From NCBI RefSeq assembly GCF_009766095.1, contig NZ_LMUD01000040.1, forward strand, positions 19,157 to 83,156: 64,000 bases of DNA, written 5' to 3'. Shown here piece by piece: positions 8,516 to 17,700 of this stretch. A model generated the notes under the pieces. The model did no database searches, had not been told where the DNA came from, and saw only the letters and a list, made by a program, of their open reading frames with translations. The first letter of the stretch is position 1. Each line of letters starts with the position of its first letter. This DNA is from Granulicella sp. S190. Its GTDB lineage: Bacteria; Acidobacteriota; Terriglobia; Terriglobales; Acidobacteriaceae. The translations under genes were made by a program, and so were the position numbers.

Positions 8516-10240
8516 GTGCAACGACCCCAGGTGAAGATCGCGCTTCTCTCGCTAATGCTGCTGACTGCAGCGGTTGGCGTTGCTGTGGGACAAAATGCGG
8601 CTGTGTCAGGTGTCGTGCGCGACGCGCAGGGGGTGGCGCAGCTTGGCGCACTGGTTCAGGTGATCGCGGCAGACTCCGCGATGGCGGGAACGGCGTTTAC
8701 CGATCTTCACGGACGCTACTTCATTCCTCATCTTCTTCCCGGTCAATACGAGGTGAGAGCAAGTGCGGCCTTGTTTGTTCCAGCGATGCGAGGCAATCTG
8801 GAGCTTAGGGCCGGAGCTCAGGCGGTCGTCAATCTGACTTTGAGTACACTTTTTGAATCGACCTCATGGCTTCCTGCTGAACGTCGCAGAGCGGACGAAC
8901 CGGGCGACGACTGGAAGTGGACGCTGCGGTCGGTGGCCAATCGGCCGATCCTTCGCCTGACTGAAGATGGGGATGTGATTGTCGTCTCCTCCAGTGCTCG
9001 GGAGACACCGAAGCGTGCTGAACGAGTCCGCGCTGAAATGACCGCTGGTGATGGTGGTTTTGGGAGCAACGGAGTTCACAGTGTTTTTGCGTTCGATAGG
9101 GTGCTCGATGATGGAGCAGGTCTGACGCTACATGCGGATATCGGGACGCAGCCCGGAGCACCTTCTATTGGACAGTCTACGGAGATTGCGACTGGATATG
9201 GCATGCGGCTTGGGCCAGGCGGTGCGGCACGGACTGTGTTGAGCTACCAGGCTCATCCCGAGATCGTGGGTTCTGGTGGGACTTCGGGGCTTGAAGTGAT
9301 GCAGATGGCCAGCGGACAACAGATGCAGCTTGGAGATATGGTCGACGTCGAAGCTGGGGGGACAATCTATGTTGTTCGGACATCCGGGTATGCTTCGGGA
9401 TCGAGGCCGTTTTTAAAGGTTATGGCGCATCCGACAGAGAACTGGAGTGTTGGATATCGCATGGCCACCTCACAGGATCTGCAGTCTTTTTCAGGGCTCG
9501 ATACGGTGAAGAGGGAGTTGCCGGTTGCAGTGCTTTACCAAGGAAGAATGCAGACTGAGGGTGGATTGCATCAGGAGTTCACCGTTGGCCGAAAGACTGG
9601 CCGTGGCATGGTGCAACTTTCCTATTACACGGACGCTTTGAATCGGGTTGCGGTCTCAGGCGGCGGCGCGTTGACAACAGCCGATATTGCCCAAACGGGA
9701 CAGACTGGCGCGAGCGGGATTGTAGCCGACGCGACGACGGGAACATTCCGATTTTTGAGTGCGGGATATAAGGCCCAAGGTTTAAATGTCATGCTGACCG
9801 AACCGTTGACCACAAGCTTGTGGCTGGCTCTGGAGTATGGCACAGGAGCAGGACTCGCAGCGAAGGATGGCATTGCTGTAGCTCTGCCCAGCGCCGGGTC
9901 TGATCTGGCTCCTGTGGCTGCACGGACCGCAACGGTGGCTCTCCGAGGCAAAGTACTTCGTAGTGGCACGACACTTCGCGCAGCTTATCGCTGGCAGCCG
10001 TCTCGACTGGTGACCGCCGTTGATCCGTATGCTGCGTTCAACGATCAAGCCTTCCTGAGCTGTTACTTGCGTCAGGCTTTGCGTCTGGGTAATTTGTTGC
10101 CGCCGGGGCTTGAGGCGACGGTTGACGTCACAAATCTTCTAGCTCAAGGGTATCGACCGTTTCTGTCAGAGGATGGGCAGACACTGTTTCTTGCTCAGTC
10201 GCCTCGGACGGTTCAGGCCGGGCTCGCATTTACCTTCTAG
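8516..10240 (+). CDS. Outer-membrane protein with N-terminal carboxypeptidase-regulatory-like domain
   Basis: Signal peptide (LLSLMLLTAAVGVAVG-QNA) followed by one carboxypeptidase-regulatory-like beta-sandwich: VSGVVRDAQGVAQLGALVQV, then GTAFTDLHGRYFIPHLLPGQYEVRA, about residues 25-110. The remaining ~440 residues are rich in alternating hydrophobic and polar strands and end in AGLAFTF, the aromatic C-terminus of BAM-inserted beta-barrels. It is much shorter than the Oar-like receptors (about 1200 aa) and I see no TonB plug domain, so I call it a barrel protein rather than a TonB receptor. Start GTG 8516 has AGGA ten bases upstream. Known family trait: this sandwich often precedes barrels in Acidobacteriota. 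Substrate unknown. Confidence 0.75.
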   Translation: MQRPQVKIALLSLMLLTAAVGVAVGQNAAVSGVVRDAQGVAQLGALVQVIAADSAMAGTAFTDLHGRYFIPHLLPGQYEVRASAALFVPAMRGNLELRAGAQAVVNLTLSTLFESTSWLPAERRRADEPGDDWKWTLRSVANRPILRLTEDGDVIVVSSSARETPKRAERVRAEMTAGDGGFGSNGVHSVFAFDRVLDDGAGLTLHADIGTQPGAPSIGQSTEIATGYGMRLGPGGAARTVLSYQAHPEIVGSGGTSGLEVMQMASGQQMQLGDMVDVEAGGTIYVVRTSGYASGSRPFLKVMAHPTENWSVGYRMATSQDLQSFSGLDTVKRELPVAVLYQGRMQTEGGLHQEFTVGRKTGRGMVQLSYYTDALNRVAVSGGGALTTADIAQTGQTGASGIVADATTGTFRFLSAGYKAQGLNVMLTEPLTTSLWLALEYGTGAGLAAKDGIAVALPSAGSDLAPVAARTATVALRGKVLRSGTTLRAAYRWQPSRLVTAVDPYAAFNDQAFLSCYLRQALRLGNLLPPGLEATVDVTNLLAQGYRPFLSEDGQTLFLAQSPRTVQAGLAFTF

Positions 10241-10359
10241 TTGCTTTTTTGTCCTGCCCAGCATAATTAGATCTCATTTCAAGATGCCCATCGTAGTTGG
10301 GTATGATGTGTCTCTGTGCGATTCAGCTCTGAGGCTGATATCAAACGAGGAGGCTTGGC

Positions 10360-11574
10360 TTGCGAGTTGGTCTGATGACACGAGAGTACCCACCTAACGT
10401 CTATGGAGGCGCTGGCGTTCACGTCGAATATCTAAGTCGTGAACTGGCCAAATCTGTCGACGTCGAGGTTTACTGCTGGGGAGAACAATCACTCGACAAA
10501 GGTAACTTGCATGTCCACGGCGCTGAGCCTTGGTCTGTGATCACAAATGGCACTGAAGGAAAGTACAAGACCGCTCTCGAAGCGCTGAGTCTGAATCTCA
10601 CGCAAGTGAAGTCGCTCGCGACGATTGATATCGTGCATACGCATACCTGGTACGTCTCTATGGCAGGCTTTCTTGCCAAGAAGCTCTTCCATGTTCCCTT
10701 TGTGCTGACCACCCATAGCCTTGAGCCGTTGCGTGCCTGGAAGGCGGAGCAACTTGGCAGCGGATATGCGATGAGCTCCTGGATGGAAAGGACGGCAATC
10801 CTGGATGCTGACGCGGTGATTGCCGTTTCTAAGGGCACCCAGGAAGACATTCTCCGTGCCTATCCGGAGATCGATCCTTCACGAATTCATGTGATCTACA
10901 ACGGGATTGATCTAAACGAATATCAGAAGACCTCTGAGATCTCAGCATTAGTGAAGTACGGGGTGGATCCTTCTGTCCCCTATGTGTTGTTTGTGGGAAG
11001 AATCACGCGGCAGAAGGGTGTTACCCACCTTGTGGAGGCGATTCCTTATCTGCCGAAGGGAACTCAGGTTGTGCTCTGTGCCGGGGCACCCGATACCCCG
11101 GAGATCGCGGCGGAGATGCGAGAGAAGGTAGAGCAAGCCAGCAAAGTAAACTCTCGCGTTGTTTGGATAGAGAAGATGGTGACAAAACCGGAGGCGATTC
11201 AGCTTTACAGCAACGCAAGCGTCTTCTGTTGCCCATCTGTCTACGAGCCGTTCGGCATTATCAATCTGGAGGCGATGGCTTGTCGCGCTCCGGTTGTGGC
11301 GAGCGCGACGGGGGGAATCCTAGAGGTTGTAGTGGATGGTGAGACGGGCCACCTGGTGCCTTTCGAGCAAGACCCGGTAACGACTTTTCCATCTCATCCG
11401 GAGAAGTTCTCCCGTGATCTTGCGGAGAAGATCTCTGATCTTTTGACTCATCCGGAAAAGGCGAAACAATTCGGCGAGGCTGGCCGCAAGAGGGTAGAAG
11501 AGACCTTTTCCTGGTCGGCGATTGCTGCGCAGACTGTCGATCTGTATCGAACCCTTATTCGACAGACGAAATAA
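10360..11574 (+). CDS. glgA: Glycogen synthase, actinobacterial (GT4) type
   Basis: Cytoplasmic GT-B fold glycosyltransferase that adds glucose from ADP-glucose to alpha-1,4-glucan or makes maltose-1-phosphate (the mycobacterial GlgM type). The N-terminus MRVGLMTREYPPNVYGGAGV is diagnostic, with the donor-loop GGAG. The C-terminal half has FVGRITRQKGV (~215) and the nucleotide-sugar motif YEPFGIINLEAM (~293), which contains the paired glutamates of GT4. The 404-aa length is typical. The start is TTG 10360, with GAGGAGG six bases upstream; an in-frame ATG at 10375 would remove the conserved MRVGL start. Whether the acceptor is glycogen or glucose-1-phosphate cannot be decided here. Confidence 0.93.
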   Translation: MRVGLMTREYPPNVYGGAGVHVEYLSRELAKSVDVEVYCWGEQSLDKGNLHVHGAEPWSVITNGTEGKYKTALEALSLNLTQVKSLATIDIVHTHTWYVSMAGFLAKKLFHVPFVLTTHSLEPLRAWKAEQLGSGYAMSSWMERTAILDADAVIAVSKGTQEDILRAYPEIDPSRIHVIYNGIDLNEYQKTSEISALVKYGVDPSVPYVLFVGRITRQKGVTHLVEAIPYLPKGTQVVLCAGAPDTPEIAAEMREKVEQASKVNSRVVWIEKMVTKPEAIQLYSNASVFCCPSVYEPFGIINLEAMACRAPVVASATGGILEVVVDGETGHLVPFEQDPVTTFPSHPEKFSRDLAEKISDLLTHPEKAKQFGEAGRKRVEETFSWSAIAAQTVDLYRTLIRQTK

Positions 11575-11727
11575 ACTGGTGATCTCCGGTATGACCAACG
11601 CATATCGAAGATCGTCAACACATGCGACGCCAGGGATAAGTCCCTTATTGTTTGAGCCGCTCGAGCATAGCCCTTGGATCAGGCTCTTGTTGGGTATCGG
11701 CATCCCCCGCCCCCGCGATCACCAGGG

Positions 11728-13212
11728 CTATGGTTTCATCTCCAGCAGAATGAGTGCATTAGGTTCCAGCTTGAGGATGAGTTGATCGTTTTTAAGATGG
11801 GTTTGTTCGGATGGTCCAAGCGAAGTCTCTTGATTTAGCTGGTCTACCTGGGATTCAGAGGGGTCGAGGGGGCTGCCCATTGCTGCGTATTTTGGCAGGA
11901 CATTAGCATGTTCGTTATCTACCCGCTGTATCGAGATAAGTGTGTTGGGGGGGACATTGTGGACGTCGAGTTTCATAGCGACCGATTCGCCTCTGTCTTC
12001 GGGGTCAACTAAGTTCCAGGCTGCTATGACCAGGGTGCCGTCTTTGCGCCTGGTGACAAGGACGTTGTGGGAGGGGTTTGGGAGACGCTCATCGCCTAGC
12101 TGATGAAGGAGGGCGAAGTCATAGAAACTAGGCTTGTTGATGCCGCCTTTGGCTCGGAGGCCAAAGGCTCCTTCAAACGGGCGAGGAGCTGGGCCGCCTT
12201 CCTCAAACACGTCCGAGAAGGTCCAGAAGGACATCATGTCCACCATTCCGCCATCGCACTCTCGGATAGTGTTGGCGAGGGCTGGGCCTACGTAGGTGGT
12301 ATCGCGGGCCTCCATGTGGCCGGGGACGTTCCATTCGGTCCAGAAGAGGGGGACATTCGGGGTGGAGGACGCCAGGATCTGGTTGTGGACCTTCTGGACG
12401 GCGCGGCAGACTCTGTCGTCCATAGGGATTTTCTCGTCGGTACCGATCATATCTTCAACAGAATCATCGGCATAGCCGTGGGTGGAGACGAAGTCTACCG
12501 GGACGTGGTTGGCGGCGGTGTGGGCGAGGAACTCATCGACCCAGTGGGCAGCGGCGGTTGCTGGGCCGCCTACGCGGAGGCGGGGATTGACTGATTTCAA
12601 AGACTTTGCGGTGTGGTCGTAGAGCTCGAAGTAGCTCTTTTCGCGGGGAATTCCATTCCAGAAGTCGATGTTGGGCTCGTTCCAGACCTCGAAGTACCAC
12701 TGCGCTACCTCGTTGATTCCATAGCGGTCTACGAGGTGCTGGGCGAAGTGGGTGATGAGGTCGTCCCATCGTTCCATGCTCTTGGGCGGGGAGACGTTTG
12801 GCTTGTACCAGAAGGGGTGAAGGGCGTCGGGATTGAAGGCTAACTTCTTTGGCATGAAGGAGATTTCGACGACGGGACGAACGCCGTTCTTGAGCAGGCC
12901 GTCATAAATCTGGTCGACGTAGGCGAAGTTATAGACGGGGTTGCCGTGCTCGTCTTCGTTGTAGACGCCGACCTCGTCGTGGAGGATGGCGTGAAAACGG
13001 ACGTAGCGGAAGTCGGTGATCTTCTTGACGGCGCGGAGGTCGTCGCGGTAACTCTCGCGTAATGAGAGGATTGCGCGGCCTGAGCCGAACATCTGTTCCC
13101 AGAAATGGGGGAAAGGTGTGGCTTGGGCGTGGGCGTCGATTTGAACAGTTTCCTGCGCCGGGGCTGGGAGGGTTGCGGCGAGGAGGAGGAGAAGTGGAAA
13201 AAGTCTGAACAT
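11728..13212 (-). CDS. GH39 glycoside hydrolase (beta-xylosidase-like), secreted
   Basis: Exported retaining glycosidase of family GH39 (known activities: beta-xylosidase, alpha-L-iduronidase). Signal peptide LFPLLLLLAATLPAPAQ. The (beta/alpha)8 barrel shows VRFHAILHDEVGVY, the acid/base motif FEVWNEPN (Glu179) and the nucleophile motif FWTEWNVPG (Glu293). The C-terminus is a small beta-sandwich (TLVIAAWNLVDPE...LILKLEPNALILLEM). Length is normal for the family. Start ATG 13212 has GAGG five bases upstream. Neighbours (Oar-like receptor and, further on, GH2/GH36 enzymes) fit plant-polysaccharide use. The specific substrate is inferred only at family level. Confidence 0.9.
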   Translation of the reverse strand: MFRLFPLLLLLAATLPAPAQETVQIDAHAQATPFPHFWEQMFGSGRAILSLRESYRDDLRAVKKITDFRYVRFHAILHDEVGVYNEDEHGNPVYNFAYVDQIYDGLLKNGVRPVVEISFMPKKLAFNPDALHPFWYKPNVSPPKSMERWDDLITHFAQHLVDRYGINEVAQWYFEVWNEPNIDFWNGIPREKSYFELYDHTAKSLKSVNPRLRVGGPATAAAHWVDEFLAHTAANHVPVDFVSTHGYADDSVEDMIGTDEKIPMDDRVCRAVQKVHNQILASSTPNVPLFWTEWNVPGHMEARDTTYVGPALANTIRECDGGMVDMMSFWTFSDVFEEGGPAPRPFEGAFGLRAKGGINKPSFYDFALLHQLGDERLPNPSHNVLVTRRKDGTLVIAAWNLVDPEDRGESVAMKLDVHNVPPNTLISIQRVDNEHANVLPKYAAMGSPLDPSESQVDQLNQETSLGPSEQTHLKNDQLILKLEPNALILLEMKP

Positions 13213-13642
13213 GATGGCCTCGGACGAGATAGAGGTGATTTCGGGGTGGTGTTTGGATGGTGTGACCGCGGTGTCTGGTGGTGGTGAGATGGTGTTTAAG
13301 CAACGAGTAAACGTGGTGAGAGGCTGGATTGACGCGGGTTTTAGCGAGTTGGTGGTGAAAAAAATATGGTGGCGTGGTGGTTCGTGCGTTTCCTGGGGTC
13401 TGGGTTGTCAAGTTTTAATAGCTGAGCGGGGCTGGGACCGGCAAAGACGGAATACAGGGATCCTTCACTTCGCTCAGGATGACGACCATTACCTACTACC
13501 TATGACTCCATTAGCTGTGATTCATCGCTCTTTTCAAGCCGTCCTCCAACTCGCTTGAGTCGGCCTATTACCTCGGCGCCGAGACGTACTCTTTCCCTGC
13601 GGCAAGTTACTCTTTTTACCAGAACTCGGAGCGGAGCTTCTT
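13213..13642. other. Intergenic stretch with a dispersed-repeat-like segment
   Basis: No convincing gene. Upstream sequence of the GH39 gene occupies the left part. At about 13456-13484 there is a segment (GGGATCCTTCACTTCGCTCA followed by GGATGACGAC) of the kind found many times between genes in several bacterial phyla. I saw no second copy in this window. Confidence 0.4.
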
Positions 13643-13668
13643 GGGAGAGGTCTTAGCTGACCTCTCCC
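13643..13668. terminator. Perfect 10-bp hairpin downstream of the TonB receptor gene
   Basis: GGGAGAGGTC and GACCTCTCCC flank a 6-base loop, 18 bases beyond the stop of the receptor gene that reads leftward. A strong stem but without a T-run on the minus strand (CCTTTGAC follows on the plus strand). Probably ends the receptor transcript. Confidence 0.55.
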
Positions 13669-13686
13669 TTTGACTGTTGTGGAGTG

Positions 13687-16600
13687 TTAGAAGCTGAAGC
13701 GGGCCTGGAGGTTGACGGTTCGAGAGCCGAGAGCAGTCTGGGCCTGACCGAAGTTGCTGGAGGTGATTGCGTTGGAGATGCTGGAGGTTTGGAAGTTGAG
13801 ATTGTTGAAGAGGTTGAAGGCGTCGGCGCGGATCTCGAACTTCGCGTCCTCGCCGAGGATGGGGAGTTTGGGAAGGCCGAAGGCTTTGGTGATGGTTGCG
13901 TCCACGTCTTTGTAGCCCGGTCCGTCGAGGGAGTTGCGTGCCACTCCGGGGAGCTGTGGAAGAGGTGCGATGGATAGCGGACCGCCAGTGGGAATGGGAG
14001 CAGTGGGTGCAACAAAGTATGCTGTTCCCGTTGCGGTCGAGGCGAGTGGAAAGTTTTTATTCTGGCCGCCGCCGACGCCGGGGCCTGACTTGAAGGCGTC
14101 GTTGCTGGTGTCGTGGCCTGCTCCGCCAAGGTAAGAAGCAGGACGCAATGAGCTGTAGCCGCTGCTGGCGTAGTAGAGGCTGCCAGGCGCGTTGAAGACG
14201 GGAGTCCAGGGGAATCCGGTGTGGATGTTGAAGATGCCGCTGAGGGACCAGCCGCCTGCGACCTTCTCGACCCAGCTATGGGAGCCGTGGAAGAAGACGG
14301 GCTGCCAGAGGCCGTAGATCTTGAGCGCTTTGCCTACGTTGTAGTCTGAGCGGCCGCGGGCAAGGTATGGCGCAAACGGGTAGGGATCCTGATAGAAGGG
14401 TCCCGATCCGTCGTCCATGGTCTTGGCCCATTGAAACTGTGCCTCAACCTGGAACTGGTGCGACATTTGATGCTTCAGGCCAGCGAGCATGGCGTTGTTG
14501 TTGGATGCGCCGTTGTTGCCGAAGAGCTGGATGCTGTTGACGAGAGGGTTGAGAGCGATACCCTGAGCCACCGCAGTTACATATTGGTTGGAGGTATTGA
14601 TGACGTGGCGCGTCGTGCTGCCTTGATAGCCCAGAGTTGCGACAAGTTGATAGGGAAGCTGGTATTGGGTATCGAGCGAGTAGTGCTGGGTGTAGATGGT
14701 GGGCAGGTTGGCAGGGAGGGAGACGAGCCCGACACCACCTTTGACGGGGAGATTGGCGCTGTTGAAGGTGGTGATGGTGTTTGGATTGGGCGGATAGCCG
14801 AAAAGAGAGTGCGGATCCGAGGCGATGCCGTAGACGATGCCGGGGCTGATGTTGGCGGGGCTCGCACTCGAGAAGTTCGAGGTAACGATGCTTGGCGGAT
14901 TGCTGGCTACGTTGCCGGCGATGGCGATCTCTTCCTCGTTGTAGTTGAGTCCATAGCCACCACGCACGACAAATTTTCCATTGAAGTGCGGCGGGCTGTA
15001 GTTGAATCCGAATTGCGGACCGAAGTTGCCCTTCTGCGAGCTGTAGAGCGCGCCCCCTTGCCGAATGGAGAGGCCGGTGAAGGTGCTCGCTCCTGAGCCC
15101 AGCACAATTCCGTTGATGTTGTTCTGTTTCGAGTTGAAGGGGCCAAAGTAGGAGTAGCGCAGACCGAAGTTCAGGGTGAGGTTAGGCCGGACCTTCCAGT
15201 CGTCCTGGGCGAAGAAGCCCCAGAGGTCTTCTCGTGTGTCCTGACGATTGGTGGCTGGTGTTCCGGTGAAGGGGTTGAAGCTTCCGACTTCGGAGTTTGG
15301 TGCGTCGTTGAGGAAGTCCCAGTAGTTGTAGAAGTTGTAGCTGGGACGCGCGGAGTAGGTGGGATTGTTGAGGTAGTAGAGACGAGTTAGTTCGCCGCCG
15401 AATTTGATGGTGTGGTTGCCCACAATTTTGGTAGCGATGTCCCTGTAGCCGAAGGTCCACTGATTAACATCGCTTGGTCCGGGTGCGCCGAAGCTGCCGA
15501 TGTTGGTGGTGGTGATGCTCCCGAAGGCTCCGATGGAGTCGGTGGGGAGGCCAAAGGGCTCCTGCGGATTGTCTCCGATCTCATTCCAGCGATAGCCAGC
15601 CGCGTTGGCACGGGCTTCGTTGAGGAATGTGGGGGAGAAGATGTGATTCCAGATGACGGAGAAGGCGTCGTTGATTGCGTTGTGGTTGTAGAGATTGTAG
15701 GCGCGAATGGAGCCGTTGTAGTCGGTGCTGGATGCTGGAACCCAGTAGATGGCGAAGGAGGCGTGATCTTTCCTGGTGACGTCAGCGTCGATGCGTCCGT
15801 TGTACTGAGATTCGGTGATAGCGGTGGGGTTTTCGAGGGTGTAGTTGGCGATATCGGCTACGTTGGCGAGGCCACCGCCGACACCCGGATTGGAGGTGCT
15901 CTTCCAGGTGAGGTCCTGGGTGCCAAGTCCGGTGGTGATCGGCGATCCGATGTTGAGGCCCTGACCAGCGATGGTGCGGCAGTTTACATTCTCGGTAAGG
16001 CCGGCAGTGGCGCAGGTCTGGTTGATGAGCCCAATGGAGTTGACGGCTGCGCCGGGGAAGGAGAGGAATGTCTTCGAGATACTGTTGGCGGGTGCAAGAG
16101 CGGCGAAGGCCGGGGTCTCATACCAGCCTGTGCTGGTAACCGAGGAGTTATTGCGTTGGGTCTCGTAAGCGAAGAAGGCGAAGACGTGATCCTTCCAGAT
16201 GGGGCCGCCGACGCTGCCACCGTACTGATTGAAACGCTGCGTGTCTTTGAGGAGTCCGCGATCTGCGGGTGTACCGGACATGAGCGAGCCTGGGCCGTTA
16301 TACCGCTGGTAGGCGTTGAGGCCAGGCCTGCTGGCGCGAAAGAAGAGGCTGCCATGCCAATCGTTGGTGCCACTCTTTGAGGTGACCTGAACCTGAGCTC
16401 CACTGAAGCGGCCATTCTCTGCGTCGTAAGAGTTTGAGACGATCTTGACATTGCCTACCGAGTCTTCGGTTGGGGTGATGACGGAGGTTCCGCCCCATAC
16501 TGCGCTGACGGTACTGATGCCATCGATGGAGATACCGTTGGTCTCGTACTGGCCACCGTTGGAGACGGCCTGCGGACCGTTCTCTGTAGCGAAGATTCCG

Positions 16601-17214
16601 GCGTTCGCGCTGGTGCCGCCTGGGCCCTGGGTGCCGGGAAGGTTATTCGAGCCGCCAGCGCCGCCTTGCGATCCGTCGCCGAAGACACCGGGCGCGAGCT
16701 GAACGAGTTGGAAGACGTCGCGACCGGCTGAGGGGAGGTGCTGTATCTGATTACTGTCGACGGTACCGCTGGTGGAGGCGGTTTCGGTTTCAAGTGCGGA
16801 GACCTGGTCGCCGTTGACGGTGACGGTGGTGTTGGTGTCACCGATCTGGAGGGTGACGTTGATGGCGTTAGGCTGCTCGGGAATGATGTGGACGTCAGGG
16901 ATGTTGTTGGTCTGGAAGCCCTTGGCGGTGGCGGTGAGGGTGAAGGGATCGGGCGGGAGAGCATTGAAGTTATAGACTCCGCTGCCGTTGGAGATGGCAG
17001 TGAGGGCGTGGCCGGTGGCGGTGTCGGTGAGGGTGAGGGTGGCGCCGGGGATGACGGCTCCGGTGGAGTCGGCTACGGTGCCCTGGATGGAGGCGCGGAA
17101 CTGAGCGTGGGCGGGAATGGCGAAGATTGAGACCGCGAAGGCGAGAACGAGAGCCAGGAGGTGGTTCGAGCGCGTGGAGTTTGCGGCGGGTGCTTTAGAG
17201 GTTGAGAGAATCAT
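13687..17214 (-). CDS. Oar-like TonB-dependent receptor with carboxypeptidase-regulatory-like domain
   Basis: Large outer-membrane receptor thought to import bulky substrates with TonB energy. After a signal peptide (LLALVLAFAVSIFAIPAHA) comes a carboxypeptidase-regulatory-like sandwich (ASIQGTVADSTGAVIPGATL), a plug domain (GRDVFQLVQLAPGVF) and a very long barrel with many aromatic strands. It ends in VNLQARFSF, a BAM-type C-terminus. Start: the frame is open to 17355, but ATG 17214 precedes the signal peptide directly and has AAAGGA upstream, so I take 17214 (1175 aa). Its neighbour is the GH39 gene on the same strand, suggesting glycan-derived ligands; that is inference. Confidence 0.92.
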   Translation of the reverse strand: MILSTSKAPAANSTRSNHLLALVLAFAVSIFAIPAHAQFRASIQGTVADSTGAVIPGATLTLTDTATGHALTAISNGSGVYNFNALPPDPFTLTATAKGFQTNNIPDVHIIPEQPNAINVTLQIGDTNTTVTVNGDQVSALETETASTSGTVDSNQIQHLPSAGRDVFQLVQLAPGVFGDGSQGGAGGSNNLPGTQGPGGTSANAGIFATENGPQAVSNGGQYETNGISIDGISTVSAVWGGTSVITPTEDSVGNVKIVSNSYDAENGRFSGAQVQVTSKSGTNDWHGSLFFRASRPGLNAYQRYNGPGSLMSGTPADRGLLKDTQRFNQYGGSVGGPIWKDHVFAFFAYETQRNNSSVTSTGWYETPAFAALAPANSISKTFLSFPGAAVNSIGLINQTCATAGLTENVNCRTIAGQGLNIGSPITTGLGTQDLTWKSTSNPGVGGGLANVADIANYTLENPTAITESQYNGRIDADVTRKDHASFAIYWVPASSTDYNGSIRAYNLYNHNAINDAFSVIWNHIFSPTFLNEARANAAGYRWNEIGDNPQEPFGLPTDSIGAFGSITTTNIGSFGAPGPSDVNQWTFGYRDIATKIVGNHTIKFGGELTRLYYLNNPTYSARPSYNFYNYWDFLNDAPNSEVGSFNPFTGTPATNRQDTREDLWGFFAQDDWKVRPNLTLNFGLRYSYFGPFNSKQNNINGIVLGSGASTFTGLSIRQGGALYSSQKGNFGPQFGFNYSPPHFNGKFVVRGGYGLNYNEEEIAIAGNVASNPPSIVTSNFSSASPANISPGIVYGIASDPHSLFGYPPNPNTITTFNSANLPVKGGVGLVSLPANLPTIYTQHYSLDTQYQLPYQLVATLGYQGSTTRHVINTSNQYVTAVAQGIALNPLVNSIQLFGNNGASNNNAMLAGLKHQMSHQFQVEAQFQWAKTMDDGSGPFYQDPYPFAPYLARGRSDYNVGKALKIYGLWQPVFFHGSHSWVEKVAGGWSLSGIFNIHTGFPWTPVFNAPGSLYYASSGYSSLRPASYLGGAGHDTSNDAFKSGPGVGGGQNKNFPLASTATGTAYFVAPTAPIPTGGPLSIAPLPQLPGVARNSLDGPGYKDVDATITKAFGLPKLPILGEDAKFEIRADAFNLFNNLNFQTSSISNAITSSNFGQAQTALGSRTVNLQARFSF

Positions 17215-17700
17215 GATGCGGCAGTCCTTTCTGAACAGGTGCGCGTGTGTGCTATGGGGAGGCAGAAAAAGGGTCATGAGCCAACGGGGAGGCTGGGGTC
17301 GATTGGGATACGGCGAGGGGGAGGAGACTTTGCGGCATGGGAATGGCGGAGGCATACTTCGCTCGTGGAGATAGGATGCAAAATCTTCCTCTTGGGGGGC
17401 ATCTAAAACGGTAAAAGCGAGACGGGAGTTGTCTGCTTGCGTTCGGCAGCTACGTCAAAACACCCCGCATCGACTTTGAGAAACGTGATGACCACTTCGT
17501 GGGAGAATCAAAGCATCTGATTTATCGCATCGAAAAGAGCGGAACGGCGTAGAGCATCACCAAACTACTCCATTGCGTCGGCCCTGCCCAAGCAGAGATC
17601 TCATTGTGAGCGAACTCGGGAAGATGTGGCACAAGATTGCCTAGAAGATGATGAGGCACTCTTGCATCGAGCCGAGAGCAGATCCGAGGAGAGCGTAGCG
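17215..17700. other. Divergent intergenic region, receptor (minus) and MFS exporter (plus)
   Basis: 486 bases holding the upstream regions of two divergent genes. The AGGAG at 17687-17691 serves the exporter. I see no clear operator, RNA gene or small coding sequence. Confidence 0.4.

Noticed and set aside
15412..16380. 322-codon plus-strand frame opposite the Oar-like receptor
   Set aside because: Gly/Val/Asp-rich antisense of a well-supported receptor gene.
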